From assembly GCA_963682025.1 (NCBI GenBank), contig OY821517.1:53712662-53776661 (forward strand): 64,000 bases of DNA, given 5' to 3'. The notes under the pieces were generated by a model. It was not told where the DNA came from and did not search any database. It worked only from the letters and a program-made list of their open reading frames with translations. The translations under genes were made by a program, and so were the position numbers. The stretch comes from Cordilura impudica (lineage: Eukaryota > Arthropoda > Insecta > Diptera > Scathophagidae). This document shows positions 31,982 through 43,860 of the stretch, piece after piece; the stretch's first letter is position 1; every line of letters starts with the position of its first letter.

Positions 31982-32864
31982 CGAGGGCGGATCAATAAGT
32001 CCGTGACTTTTAAAATGACAGTTTTTTTTGCAAAAAAAAAATTATTTTTCAACATAATCTCCTTCTAGCTCAATACACTTAGTCCAACGTTTCTCCAATT
32101 CTTGTATCCCTTCCAAAAAATTGAAATTTTCGAGGTCCATAAAATAGGCATTTATTTCATCAATAATTTCATTTGGAGCTAAATCTCTTTCCACCGAACC
32201 ATTTCTTTAGGTTTGAAAATAGGAAATAGTTACTGAGACTAAATCTGGAGAATGTGGCGGATGAGGTACAAATTCGTAGCCCAACAAACAATTCTTTTGA
32301 AGTTGTCACACGATTACGTTTATGGTCAAATGAGAGCAAACGCGGCGCCCAACTTGCCGACAGCTTTCTTAAACCCAACTGATTTAAAATAGAAACCTCA
32401 CTGCCATGTAAAATGCCTATGGCATCAACAATCTCACGCCCTTTTACTCTTCGATCGGCCAACACCATATCGTGAATTTTTTCGACATTTTCGGGTGTAT
32501 TGAGCCCAATTGGCTGTCCAGAACGTTCAGCGTCATTTGTATTTGTGCGACCACAACGAAAGTCAGTAAACCATTTTGATGGTGCAGAGTCCCCATAGTA
32601 TTTATCAAACTTTTCCTTGGTTTGATTGACGGTTTTTTTTCGCAAAAAATAATGTTTAATGAGCACTCAAAATTCACTTTTTTCCATTTGTAAAAAACCA
32701 TTAGGTTGTATGTTTTGAACAGCTGTTAAACGCAAAGTAAATGACGGAACTTGCTCAAAATTTTACAGTAGTCTACTAATAGGTGGTACTTGATGGAAGC
32801 AGTGTTGCATATCATATAACTACGAGGGAAGTTCGAAAAGTCACGGACTTATTGATCCGCCCTC
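31982..32864 (-). mobile_element. Mariner internal-deletion derivative
   Basis: Ends CGAGGGCGGATCAATAAGTC and GACTTATTGATCCGCCCTCA, with flanking TA at 31980-31981 and 32865-32866. 883 bp, shorter than a normal 1.3-kb mariner. The transposase gene keeps its start and end but lacks the middle. Confidence 0.85.
32042..32687 (-). pseudogene. Mariner transposase with internal deletion
   Basis: Minus strand from ATG at 32685-32687 (MEKSEF, then a stop). The N-terminal helix-turn-helix part reads LIKHYFLRKKTVNQTKEKFD, YYGDSAPSKWFTDFRCGRT and IHDMVLADRRVKGREIVDAI. Around residue 140 it jumps to the C-terminal …YFLFSNLKKWFGGKRF and, in another frame, INAYFMDLENF…GIQELEKRW…GDYVEK, stop at 32042. The catalytic region with the first two Asp is deleted, so it is inactive. 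Confidence 0.8.
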
Positions 32865-32884
32865 ATAATTTTTGAACTTATATT

Positions 32885-33000
32885 CATACTAGCTGACCCG
32901 GCAAACGTTATTCTACCTAAAATAATTATTTTATTCCAAGATTTGTATAGATAGTTTTTCAATAACGTTAGGAATAATAATTCCTAGAACAACCCGACCT
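32885..33000. repeat. Start of repeat family D
   Basis: Contains CTAGCTGACCCGGCAAACGT, also seen at 63581. This short phrase is, from memory, widespread in insect genomes as part of a dispersed repeat. It begins 20 bp after the mariner derivative. Confidence 0.5.
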
Positions 33001-33229
33001 GACGTATAGAGGCGGCAGTAGTTAAAAAAAAAATACTTTGGTAAAAAGTGGCAACTTTATTAAATATATGTTTTAAATTTCAAGGCGCCACTTTGGTCAT
33101 CAAAAGTAAACAATCTCAGTGAATTTGTAAACGTGGAAAAAAATTGGTCGCCGTTATGTAATTCAATACTTTAATTTTAAAGGAATCAGTTCAACCAATA
33201 TTAAAGCCTAGCTCGATTGTATTCTGCAG

Positions 33230-33965
33230 GTGTCTGTTTATGACTGTAAAATATTGGGTGGCAAAATTTTAAACGAGGCCGTACGAGCTGCCAAGACGAA
33301 CACCGTAGTGGTCGACCAATAGAGGTGGCCACGCCAGAAACGGTTAAGAAAATCCAAAAAATTGTATTGGATGAGGATATTGACCGAAACTTTGGAGATT
33401 AGAAAACTGTCCGGAAATGCTCCCAATAGAACAAAACAACGTCGTGAAGAATTTTTACGTAGATTCGTAACCATGGATGAGACATGGGTCCACCATTTCC
33501 AATCTGAGATAAAGAACAGTCAAAACAGTGGACTGAAAAGAGAGAATCGTGTCCAAAGATGGCAAAGCCAGTTCCATCTACAGGCAATGATATGAAGTCT
33601 ATTTTTTGGGATGCGCGTTGAATAATTTTTATTTCTTATCTTCAAAAAGGAAAAATAATCAACGGCCAGTTTGATGATAACTTATTGCAGCTTCTTAGTG
33701 ATGAAACTAAGGAAAAAAAGGCCGCAATTGAAAAAAAGAAAGTGCTGTTTCATCAAGACATTGCGCCAGTTCACACATCCACTATTGCGATGGCCAAAAT
33801 TCATGAATTAAAGTTCGAATTGTTTTATCATGCACGTTATTCGCCAGATTTAGCTCTAATTCAAGATTTAAAAAAAAGGCTCGATGGTTAAAGATTTGCC
33901 AACAATGAAGAGGTGCAGATATCGGTTGATAGCTATTTCAAAGAGCTAGACAACAGGACATCGAA
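33230..33965 (+). pseudogene. Mariner transposase relic (second lineage)
   Basis: The plus strand encodes RRFVTMDETWVHHFQSEIK with the first catalytic Asp (33475). It continues with IFWDAR and FDDNLLQLLSDETKEKKAA, then KKVLFHQDIAPVHTSTIAMA with the second Asp (33760), HARYSPDLALIQDLKKRLDG, and ends near VDSYFKELDNRTSKL. The third Asp block reads YSPDLALI instead of YSPDLAPSDY. Several frameshifts and stops are present. Inverted-repeat ends were not found. Confidence 0.8.
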
Positions 33966-34104
33966 GCTATAAGATAAGATAATAAATAATAAGATAATTT
34001 TTCCAAATCTAGGGTTATTTGTAAAATATAATTAAGTTATCGCGATAAAATATTTTGATAGTACAAGTAAATTAAAAATAAATTTAATGTTTTAATCTTA
34101 GAAT

Positions 34105-35450
34105 TCAAACTTGAACTGTTTTCTGTTTAAGGAACAAAGGGCCGCGGCCGTCCGCGACAAAATTTCTCCATCGTGGTCGATTTGATGATAGATTTTTGAT
34201 CTCTCTCCAGCTCATGCCGCTTTGGTTGATGATGATGCCGCCAAGTGTGCGAGGGTCGCCCGATTCTTCGAGTATTGCCCTGGTGGTTCCAGTCGATAGG
34301 TCTGCGTAGCTTCTGACCAATCCAATGCCATTTTCGGTTAAGGATCTCGGTTTGGATAGGTCGCTGGTCTGATTGCCGCCAGACCTGATCGTTGGATATG
34401 GTATTAGGCCCACATATTTTTATTAGGATTCTACGAAGACAGCGGTTAAGGAACTTTTGGATCGCGTTTAAGTCGCATTGTGTTGTGTTCCAAGTTTTAC
34501 AGGCGTAAAGGAGCACCGATTTAACTCAGCAATTCAATATGCTTATCTTGGTACGTTTAGAAATTATTGTAGATTTCCATACAGGGCGAAGCATGCCGTA
34601 GGATTGTTTAGATTTTGAGATTCGATAGTTTACGTCATCACTGGAGCCGCCGGTATGTGTTAAGATGCTGGCACGATGGCAAAAGGATTTAACTTCTTCC
34701 AGTTCAACATCCTGTATCTTGAATTTGGAGTTGTTAAGGGTGTTGCAGCGCATCACATTGCTCTTGCCTATGTGTATCTTCAATCCGGCATTTGATGCTT
34801 CGAGGGACTTAAGTTTAGCTACCATATGGCGGTAATTGTCAGATAAAGGATAGATATTGTCTAGCCCTTCCAGGCTCTCGAGTTGCTGGTTGAGTCCCCA
34901 TCTTATACTTCGGTTCAAACGAGAAGCATTGTGCACTGTAACATCTAAAACGATGTTAAAAAGTAACTGACGAACGCCAGTTACCCTATAGGGCTTGAAT
35001 TAATGTGATAGTTTTGGGAGGAACGCCTTGCAAGCTAGAGCGCTCCATAATGCACTGTGCTTGAGGGTGTCGGACGCCTTTTCGAAGTCTATGAAGATCA
35101 TCTGCCACTCGGCAGACTGTTCTGCAATTATCATGGCCAACGCATGATTTCTGTGGGCAAAAGCCAGCCTGCTCTGGTCTTAGTTCATTCATAATAGCAT
35201 GTGATATTCTCCTGTTGATAATATGGGTGATTGTAATACCTCTCCAGTTTCTACCCTCGGTAAGATCGCCTTTTTTGACGATGATACCTTCCTTTAGAAT
35301 AGAATCGAGTTCTAGGGTGAGCCAAAAGTTCTCGATAAGAACTACTAGTAAATTCGGCTTTGAGCATCTCAGGTGCTATACCGTCAACTACGGGAGCTTT
35401 ATTTGCCTTAAGGGCAATGACAGCAATTAGAACTTCTGGCAAATCAGGAA
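34105..35450 (-). pseudogene. RTE-type non-LTR retrotransposon, reverse transcriptase relic
   Basis: Reading on the minus strand from 35450: EVLIAVIALKANKAPVVDGI and APEMLKAEF (RT start), NWRGITI near 35240, MNELRPEQAGFCPQKSCVGH at 35190, then LKSLEASNAGLKIHIGKSNV and the C-terminal MLLYACKTWNTTQCDLNAIQ, RKWHWIGQKLRRPIDWNHQG, GRPSHTWR. The order and phrases fit the RTE/BovB-like clade, whose copies are often named craniofacial development protein 2-like. Frameshifts and a deletion around the YADD motif inactivate it. The endonuclease is not visible. Confidence 0.8.
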
Positions 35451-35929
35451 CTTGTATGGAGATATCTGGTCCTTCTGTATGGCCTGTACATGAGCAGATG
35501 TTTAAGTGATTGTGAGAGGGTTTGAATGCTTTATATTTATATCTTTTACAAAGTAAACTTAAAATATTTTGTGAGAATATTAAAGAAATAATTCTATTAA
35601 ATATAAAACGCTATAATTATGTCAAAGTTAAATTTATTTGAAATTTTATTTAGTTTCGTAAATGTGTTGACTTCAGTAGCAACCTGTTTGGCGTGTGCAT
35701 TGATTTCCTGAGTTTCCTGGGGCATTTTAAAATATATGCTATAGCGGAAATAAGTATTGTGAATATAAAAGAAAAATTTCTTGTATTCCACGAATTATGT
35801 GGTAGTAATGTGAAAATTTAATTTTTAATATTTGTGTCGTTAATTTACATATGACTACCAAAATTCGGTTGGCAACAAATTCGGTTGTCACAACAAATTC
35901 GTTTTCTGCATCTAGGTAAACTGATGATA
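35451..35929. other. AT-rich DNA without recognised features
   Basis: No recognised repeat. A short minus-strand frame near 35597-35791 has no domain and is probably chance. Confidence 0.4.
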
Positions 35930-36197
35930 ATATTGTTTGTCATTATTTCGAGCAAGTGGGTAGTTAAAATTAGGTAAATCGGGCATCTATGTGCTAAGAT
36001 GTGTTCTAAAATATGGAGATTTTTCTAAAATTCTAAAAATTCAGTGTATTTGTTATAATAATTCAGTATTATGTTTATCAAATATTTTGCTTCCATTTAT
36101 TATAAGTACTGCAATAAGTCGAGATATTAATGTTAACGTAAAAGCTCGGTGGAGGGTACAAAAGATTCTGCGTAGCCGAATTTAACACTTACTTTTT
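35930..36197 (+). repeat. Repeat family B, 3' part
   Basis: Shares TTGTTTGTCATTATTTCGAG, the TAAATCGG(G)CAT block and GGTGGAGGGTACAAAAGATT with 43265-43530. It ends at GTAGCCGAATTTAACACTTAC, a phrase also recognisable in the inverse copy at 41895. Confidence 0.55.
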
Positions 36198-36336
36198 TAT
36201 ACCCTAAATCACTACGTGGCTCTGTGGGATTTTGCTGGCAAAAAGACCGTTTTTCGAGTGTAAAATATCAAAAATGTAATGATGCAGTTTTGTAGAGATT
36301 TGTTTCATTAAGAGAAATGCAACATAACTTTTTTTC

Positions 36337-37015
36337 AGAGTTCAGAAAAAAACACACACTGAATAAAAAACTCGTACATATATTTATGTAAACAAACATA
36401 ACTTAGACCAACACACACATATTTTTATTTTCATATCAATTATGTTTGTTTTTAAATTTTCTTCGGTGCCCAACACAAACATGACTGTGTTCGTTTTAAT
36501 ATTTCGTTATTTACACGAACATTTTTGTATCACGTACTTTTTGTTTCAATCACACATAAAGCACACATTTTTGAGTGTTGCTTTATTTGAAGTTCATGTT
36601 CTGGTACGTGTACTGAAAAAAAGAACAGTACACAGTAAAATATAACTGAACTCGAACCTGTTTATTGTACATGTTCTGTTTTTTCTTACTACACGAGACA
36701 CAACACGACTTAAAATATAACTGAACTCGAACCTGTTTATTGTACATGTTCTGTTTTTTTTTTCAATACACGTACCAGAACATGAACAGCAACACTCAAA
36801 AATGTGTGCTTTATGTGTGATTGAAACAAAAAGTACGTGATACAAAAATGTTCGTGTAAATAACGAAATATTAAAACGAACACAGTCATGGTTGTGTTGG
36901 GCACCAAAGAAAATTTAAAAACAAACATAATTGATATGAAAACAAAGATATGTGTTGGCTGCTTTTGAACAGAACATTGTGTGTTTCATGTGTGTATTTT
37001 CTGAACCTTGCTTTT
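36337..37015. mobile_element. Fold-back element, copy 1
   Basis: Two arms of roughly 250-280 bp. AACACAAACATGACTGTGTT faces the inverse with CATGGTTGTGTTGG, and CACGTACTTTTTGTTTCAAT faces ATTGAAACAAAAAGTACGTG. The outer ends read GTTCAGAAAAAAACACACAC and GTGTGTATTTTCTGAACC. The centre contains two direct copies of TGAACTCGAACCTGTTTATT. Frames on both strands mirror each other and are not genes. A second copy lies at 59208-59840. Confidence 0.75.
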
Positions 37016-38155
37016 TTTTATTGAAATTCTTTTTTTGTCCGAAATAAGGCGGCAAAGTCACCTAAACGAAACTCTGCAGTAACTGCCTCACATTTTAATA
37101 CATTTCAATGGTCCGGGTAGATAATTTCTTTTTGTCATATCTACTTGATGTTGTATATTTGATAAGTATAGAATTTCAGCATTAATTTTTAAAAATAAAT
37201 AATAATTGGATAGCAATAATAGTTAAAAAATATTCAGGTTTTTATGATGGCAATCAAAAATTCAATGTTTTAAGTTTTTCTTAGACAAAAAAATGGTGAG
37301 CTTTATCGACCTTTGTGTTCTGGTTACAAGAAAAGGAAAGGTATTATTCGATTTAAATAAAATTTGGATAATATTGTATACTGTTGAATAAAGTTATAAA
37401 TTTTATAAAAAAAAGTCACACAAAATTTCATTTTAGTAATTCAAAGAAACACTATATAAATTGGTGAACACATTTAGTCCCATGTGTTTTAAGAAAATGA
37501 AGAAGCTCGAAATAAGGACTATAGTAGGTATGTTCTCAATGTTCTCAAGAAAATGCAACAGATGCGCAACAACTACTGATTTTTCCATCGCCTTCTTGTA
37601 TCGTCAGATCCTTACATTATTGGCATAAGACGTCAACGTCAACTAGATGATGTCTTAAAGAAAGATAGAAGATGAATAAAAGTCTATATTGCATACACGT
37701 AAAAATATTTATCAGTCATTGTATCGTTTATCTTGTTTCAGTTAGTTTTTTTCATGGAGAAATATTGTTACTTCTAAAACAAAAATTGTAATAAAAAAAA
37801 AAAAAACTATTGATGTGTAAGCATCTATACGCGCAGGGGGTAAAAATTTATTTTACAATACAATCACAAAAACAGAGTAAGACAAAAACGGTGTGAGGTA
37901 TGAGTGTATTGCTGCAAATATTATGATATAAAATTATTGCAGCTAATTCAACTATATAACATATAATTCAACAACCCCACAAGCATAACACAGTACAACA
38001 CATGATTTTGGGACTCAATTCTGACAATTGCACCTGAAAGTATCCCCAAAAATAAGAACTTCTGCATCATTCGTTATAATTTAATGGCCATACGAATTTT
38101 TTTGCTCAAGGTGGATTTTTTATCACTTTTTGTATATTTTAACACGGTTATAACT
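37016..38155. other. Unassigned AT-rich DNA
   Basis: Nothing recognised apart from short A and T runs. A segment around 37290-37690 is a little less AT-rich, but all frames are closed. Confidence 0.4.
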
Positions 38156-38159
38156 CGGT

Positions 38160-39440
38160 AACCGTACGGAATATCTCTTTTGTGTGTGAAACAAAGTTGT
38201 AGATATTGAAAAGGAGAAAAAAAGCGGAACAAACCTACCCAAAAAAGTGCATCCAGTGCTTTAAAAATCTCAAAAATGGCCATTTCCCCCCATTTTTACA
38301 TTTTTCAGTGCCTTAAAAATTGCAAAAATGCCAATTTTCCCCCCATTTTTTCCTCAATTTTCACATTTTTTGCTAAATATCTAGAATATCTCTTTTGTGT
38401 CTGAAAAAAGTTGTAGATATTGAATAGGAGAACAAAAAAGCGGAACAAATCTACCTGAAAAAAGTGCATCCAGTGCCTTAAAAATCACAAAAATGCCCAT
38501 TTTCCCCATTTTCACATTTTTTGCTAAATATCTAGAATATTTTTTTTGTGTCTGAAAAAAGTTGTAGATATTGAATAGGAGAACAAAAAAGCGGAACAAA
38601 CCTACCCAAAAAAGTGCATCCAGTGCTTTAAAAATCTCAAAAATGGCCATTTCCCCCCATTTTTACATTTTTCAGTGCCTTAAAAATTGCAAAAATGCCA
38701 ATTTTCCCCCCATTTTTTCCTCAATTTTCACATTTTTTGCTAAATATCTAGAATATCTCTTTTGTATCTGAAAAAAGTTGTAGATATTGAATAGGAGAAC
38801 AAAAAAGCGGAACAAATCTACCTGAAAAAAGTGCATCCAGTGCCTTAAAAATCACAAAAATGCCCATTTTCCCCATTTTCACATTTTTTGCTAAATATCT
38901 AGAATATCTCTTTTGTGTCTGAAAAAAGTTGTAGATATTGAATAGGAGAACAAAAAAGCGGAACAAACCTACCCAAAAAAGTGCATCCAGTGCTTTAAAA
39001 ATCTCAAAAATGGCCATTTCCCCCCATTTTTACATTTTTCAGTGCCTTAAAAATTGCAAAAATGCCAATTTTCCCCCCATTTTTTCCTCAATTTTCACAT
39101 TTTTTGCTAAATATCTAGAATATCTCTTTTGTGTCTGAAAAAAGTTGTAGATATTGAATAGGAGAACAAAAAAGCGGAACAAATCTACCTGAAAAAAGTG
39201 CATCCAGTGCCTTAAAAATCACAAAAATGCCCATTTTCCCCATTTTCACATTTTTTGCTAAATAATTGGAATATCTCTTTTGTGTCTGAAACAAAGTTGC
39301 AGATATTGAATAGGAGAAAAAAAGCAGAACAAACCTACCCGAAAAAGGTGCATCCAGTGCCTTAAAAATCGCAAAAATGCCCATTTCCCCCCCCCCCCCC
39401 CATTTTCACCTTTTTTGCAAAATAACTGGATTACAAATCC
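38160..39440. repeat. 367-bp tandem array (about 3.4 units)
   Basis: A complex unit of 367 bp repeats with starts near 38386, 38753 and 39119. Each unit holds two related subunits of about 150 and 217 bp. Both contain GAATATCTCTTTTGTGTCTG, GTTGTAGATATTGAATAGGA, GCGGAACAAA and AAGTGCATCCAGTGC, followed by a C-rich CCATTTTCCCC tract. Successive units are almost identical, so homogenisation or amplification is recent. The repeated minus-strand frame of 89 residues follows from the repeat. A run of C at about 39387-39400 lies in the last unit. Confidence 0.9.
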
Positions 39441-40077
39441 ACAAATATGCTGTTTTTTCTTTATAAACTTTATTTTATATGAAAATAAAAATTCCGATTC
39501 ATATAACAATATACAAGTATGTATAACAGCTAATTAAACTAGGCTAAATGTATAACACAAAATTGAAAAAAATTTACTGAAAGCATAAGTACTTCCAACT
39601 TAAAAAGTCATTAATTACTAGATGTTTACACATCCCCGCTGTGATCGGACTCACATAGTTTTTTTGGGTTATATGGGCGGTGGGCGTGGCATATTTCTGT
39701 AAAACTATGCAACTATCATTACTTCATATTACTGATAACTTAAGTCAAGTTAAAAGACTTTTAATAAAGAAACAAAAATTCTGGCTCAAAAATTAATTTT
39801 CGGGTATATGGGGTATGGGTGATGGGCCTGGCTGATTTCCATGAAACTCTCCATATATCTCAACTTCAGAACACAGATGCCAAGTTTCACAAAGCAAAAA
39901 ATAATTGGGGCGAAAAACCTTATCCGGTTATATGGGCAGGGGGTGATGGGCATGGTCAATTTTGATGAAACTTAAAATTTTTCTAAACTGAGTTGATAAA
40001 GGCTCTGGGCCAAATTTCAATGTTCTACGAGTTCTCCTTATACTTTTTGCCAAGAAATGTATGAAGCGATCCTACTG
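39441..40077. other. Unassigned DNA with repeated GGGTATATGGG-type phrases
   Basis: Between 39660 and 39990 three spaced modules share TTATATGGGCGGTGGGCGTG, GGGGTATGGGTGATGGGCCT and ATGGGCAGGGGGTGATGGGC, each followed by a TGAAACT(T) phrase. This is a loose tandem module repeat of about 120 bp, probably an old transposon remnant. No gene. Confidence 0.45.
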
Positions 40078-40434
40078 TGCGTGGTCAGGGTATACTGAGT
40101 TTGTGAAGTTGTAACTACCAAAAATATTTGACCTTGACCCATTTTTTATTATACCGATTGACTCAAAATAACTCTCTCAGTTGATTTAGCGATGTTCATC
40201 CGTCCGTCCGTCCGCTTGTCTGTCCGTCAGCGTGTCCATGTAAATCTTGTAATCAAACTACAGGTCGCTATGAGATCGACTTAAGTTGTCATAAGATCCA
40301 AAGTATCATACAGATCACGATCAAATTTGGTTTGTTTGTGTTTATTATACGCATTAATAAGTAGTATAGCCCCCATATAAAGCTGCTTACAGACCTTCAC
40401 TTAAATTTATATAAAAAAGAAAACTAATGCATAG
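40078..40434 (+). repeat. HINE-A copy, left part (split by LTR)
   Basis: Begins GTGGTCAGGGTATACTGAG and contains the GTCCGTCCGTCCG tract at about 40200. It breaks off at AACTAATGCATAG, where the LTR-like block starts, and continues from 41368. Confidence 0.75.
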
Positions 40435-41367
40435 TGTAACGAGGTTTTGTCGAAGGCTGGGGTAGCTTGTCGTGTCCTGGGTCTACTCAAGAACCCTCAA
40501 AACCTTAAGTAATAATAATGCAGTTATTTTTCCCTTTGACGGGGTTGTATACTTATCTGAATTTTATTATTCTCTATATAATAACATAAATATATATATT
40601 TCAAATATCGATACACGTGGCAATACTTCTTCGTCTTACTCGAACCTTCTTGACTTCCCCTTGATGTAACTCGGCAATATTAGTAGAAGTCGGAAGGGTC
40701 GGTGGTCGGCTGCTTATATCGGTGGCAGTCGGTAGTAATGGTGATCGGCTGCTTGTATCCGTGGCAGTCGTCTGTAAGATATGCAAGGTAAGAGAATAAG
40801 GTTGAAAGAGAACAGTCAACCGAAGTCGCTGTGTAACTAAATACGAACAGTCAGCAAAGGGCGTTCTGTAAATACGAACAGTCAACAGAAGTCGCTGTGT
40901 AACTAAATTCGAACAGTCAGCAGAGGCCGCTGTGTAAATACGAACAGTCAACAGAAGTCGCTGTGTAACTAAATACGAACAGTCAGCAGAGGCCACTGTG
41001 TAAATACTAACAGTCAACAGAAGACGCTTTGTAACTAAATACGATGGGGATGACCGAGGTCGATCGCCCTTAAACTAATGCGTTGGGATCTATTTTACTT
41101 GATAGTAAATTGTCCTTGCACGGAGTCTCGTCAGTAACACGACTCAGCTTAGAGTCTCGTCATTAACCGGACTTGACTCATTTTACCTCTACCCCTTGTT
41201 TACTTATTTCAGTTAATTTACTAACTGAGTGAGAATCAATAATCATAATCATAGTAATGGTATTTAATGTGCTTTGGTTGATGTAGGTAAAGTCGGTGTT
41301 TGTATTATTATTAGTGTTAGTGTTTCTAATTATATTGATTATGTATGTTGTATTTAGCAACGTTACA
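40435..41367 (+). mobile_element. Probable solo LTR
   Basis: 933 bp starting TGTAACGAGG and ending CAACGTTACA, short inverted ends of LTR type (TG…CA). TAG stands on both sides (40432-40434, 41368-41370). It lies inside a HINE-A copy whose halves continue on both sides. A CTATATAATAAC TATA-like motif lies at 40574. No internal retroelement genes or second LTR exist in the window. The minus-strand 138-residue frame falls in the tandem repeats and is not a recognised protein. Confidence 0.55.
40810..41045. repeat. 60-bp tandem repeats inside the LTR
   Basis: About four units of roughly 60 bp built from ACGAACAGTCAACAGAAGTC, GCTGTGTAACTAAATACG and GTCAGCAGAGGCCGCTGTG. The regular alternation of the two half-units shows unequal exchange or slippage within the LTR. 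Confidence 0.8.
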
Positions 41368-41592
41368 TAGATTTTTTGAAATATGGTCAGGTTGGGTCCA
41401 TTTTTTTGACCTATTCCACGTATAAATTTAGTATCCGATATGAACTTTTTTATATCTGAAGGCAACCAAATTGTTAGCAATCCCACTCGGATTTGGTTTA
41501 TTTTCTATACCCAATTAGTTGAAACTAAGACCCTTTCTCTAAACATGGTATAGGGTATCGTAAAGCGGACTAGACCGACTATAATTTTCTCT
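41368..41592 (+). repeat. HINE-A copy, right part
   Basis: Continues with the GGTCAGGTTGGGTCCATTTT and ATCCGATATGAACTTTTTTA modules and the ACATGGTATAGGGTATCG subterminal repeat. A degenerate palindrome GCGGACTAGACCGACT follows. Confidence 0.75.
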
Positions 41593-41894
41593 GTTTAAGT
41601 AATATATGTTTTAAGAGTTTATAGTTTATAATTAAAAAAAATATAAATTTAATTTGCAATGGACTGAATATTTGTTATTAATTTATTTTTTTAATTAATT
41701 ATATGTAAATTAATACATATTGTAACTGTTAATGTTTTTGGCTACTAATAAATATAATTTAAAAAAAACACAAAATAATGCACATTTTTGGTTTTTAGAC
41801 AAAAATTAGTTATAATTTTATAGTGTATATTTTCTATTTTTAAGTAATTACCAATTTTACTCAAAATATCAGCCATATAAATTCAAGCTAAACA

Positions 41895-42395
41895 AGTAAA
41901 AGTCTCAAATTCGGCTGTGCCGAATCTTTGATACCCTTTACATGGATTTAATGTTTACATTAATATCTGTACTTATTTCACTATTTATAATAAATGTAAA
42001 CAAAATGTTTTATAAAGTAAACAATTTGATAAACTTAATACCAAATTATTACAACAAACATACAAAATTTTTAAAATTTTTTCAGCAGTCTTCATATTTT
42101 TGGACATATCTTGGGAAAGTGACGCCTAATTTATCCCATTTTCAATAGCAACCTGCTCGAAATAATGACAGATGGTATTGTCATAACTCTACCCAGGTAA
42201 ATGGTTTATTTTGTGAGTGAGCGTGATTTCAACAGACAGACGGACATCGCTACATCGACTCGAATTGTTAAGGATCAAGAATATACATATATACTTTATG
42301 GGGTTACAAATGCATTTTTCGATGCGTTACAAATGGAACGACAAACTAATATATACCCTCTGCACTGTGATGTGGAGAGGTATAAAAATATTACA
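41895..42395 (-). repeat. Repeat family B, long copy
   Basis: Starts AAGTCTCAAATTCGGCTGTG and runs through TGCTCGAAATAATGACAGAT, CAGACAGACGGACATCGC and ends ACCCTCTGCACTGTGATG. It is inverted relative to 43050-43545, giving a loose inverted pair about 650 bp apart. Confidence 0.6.
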
Positions 42396-43049
42396 TTCCA
42401 TATACATAAATCAATTCGCTACTGTTAATTAATTGAATTTATTGTCAAAAATACATTAAATGAAAAATTCGAAAACAATAAATGTAACGGTTCAACACAT
42501 TTGTAAATTTATATTTATTGTCTTTATGTAGTTGCTATTTTAATACACATACACACATTTTCATTTATACATATACAAACATCCAATTTAATTGCTGCAT
42601 TTTTTATATTTTACTATTTTACTATTTTCAGTTCAGCTTTGTTGATGTTTATTCATTTGGAAATTCATTTTCATGTTTAATTATTTAATACATTTTAAAT
42701 AGTGTGTATAACCTTCCGTTTGCGACATTATTATCATTTCACAAAAATCAACAGGTATTAAGGACAACACTACAAATGTAAGTTTTAATTTTAATTTTTC
42801 CTTTTTAATCGTAGTACAATGATAACTTAAATATATTTAAATATGTTCTGGGAATCAAATTAAATCCAGAAAATTATTAATAAACTAATAAACTCTTAAA
42901 TTAAAGTGACAAATTTAAAGTGAAATATAAAAATTAAAATTAGTAAATAATTTATTGAAAATTTTTTAATTTATTTAAAAATATTATTTATATGATTCTT
43001 TTTTACAAGTATTTAAAAATGTAACTGATAATTCTTCTTTTATTTTTTT

Positions 43050-43860
43050 ATACCCTCAGCACCACTTTGCAGAGGGTATATAGCAGTTTATCATTCTGTT
43101 TGTAAGTTTGTCATTATCCATAAAATTTATTTTTGATCCTTATAACAACTCGATTCGATAGAGCGATGTCCGTCTGTCCGTCCGACTTATGTCCGTCTGT
43201 CTGTCTGTTGAAATCAAGCTCATTCACAAAATAAACCAGCTACCTGGGTTAACTTAGCTTAACATTGTTTGTCATTATTTCGAGCAGGTTTGTATTTAAT
43301 ATGAGATACATCGGAGGTCATTGTGCCAAGATATAGACTAAAATATTGAGACCTCTTAAAAATTATAAAAATTAATTTTGTTTGTTGTAATAATTTAGTA
43401 TTAAGTATTTAGTATTAATTGTTTACTCTTTCAAATATTTTTCGACATTTGCTATAAATAGTGTAGATAATAATGTAAGCGGTAAAGCCAGGTGGAGGAT
43501 AGCAAAGATTTAGCATAACCAAATTTATGCTCATACTTTGTTTTTTGCAGTTGTTTCCAAAATACCCTCTACACCAGTGTGCAGATGGTACTCGTATGTA
43601 TAAGTTCGTAATTTCGTTTGTAGTAATTGGAAAAAAAATCTGGACCTATATAGATATTCTTTATCCTTATAACAAGTCGATATAGCTATGTCCGTCTGTC
43701 CGTCTGTGGAAGTCACGACCACGCCCTCAATAGGTCAGCTGGGTTGTTAATTTTTAGTGAAAATGATTCACTGACAATCTGACTCATTGATAATCATCAA
43801 AATCGGTTCAATAGGTGCCGAGATTTCAGGGAATATGTAAAGAAACTCTCGAAAAAAAAT
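43050..43860 (+). repeat. Repeat family B, two copies in tandem
   Basis: First copy: TATACCCTCAGCACCACTTT and CAGAGGGTATATAGCAG at the start, GTCCGTCTGTCCGTCC at about 43167, end near 43545. Second, shorter copy from about 43560 (TACCCTCTACACCAGTGTGC) to about 43860. The TACCCTC…GAGGGTA start hairpin is like that of dipteran INE-1/DINE-1 repeats. Confidence 0.65.

Noticed and set aside
38381..39384. Repeated 89-residue hydrophobic frame, a possible membrane protein family
   Set aside because: It comes from the 367-bp tandem repeat. There is no independent evidence of coding, and reading frames differ in the last units.
38160..39440. CRISPR-like array
   Set aside because: Units are contiguous with no unique spacers, and the genome is an insect's. 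It is a tandem array.
40601..41017. 138-residue frame with internal repeats on the minus strand
   Set aside because: It coincides with the 60-bp tandem repeats of the putative LTR; the protein repeat is a consequence of the DNA repeat.
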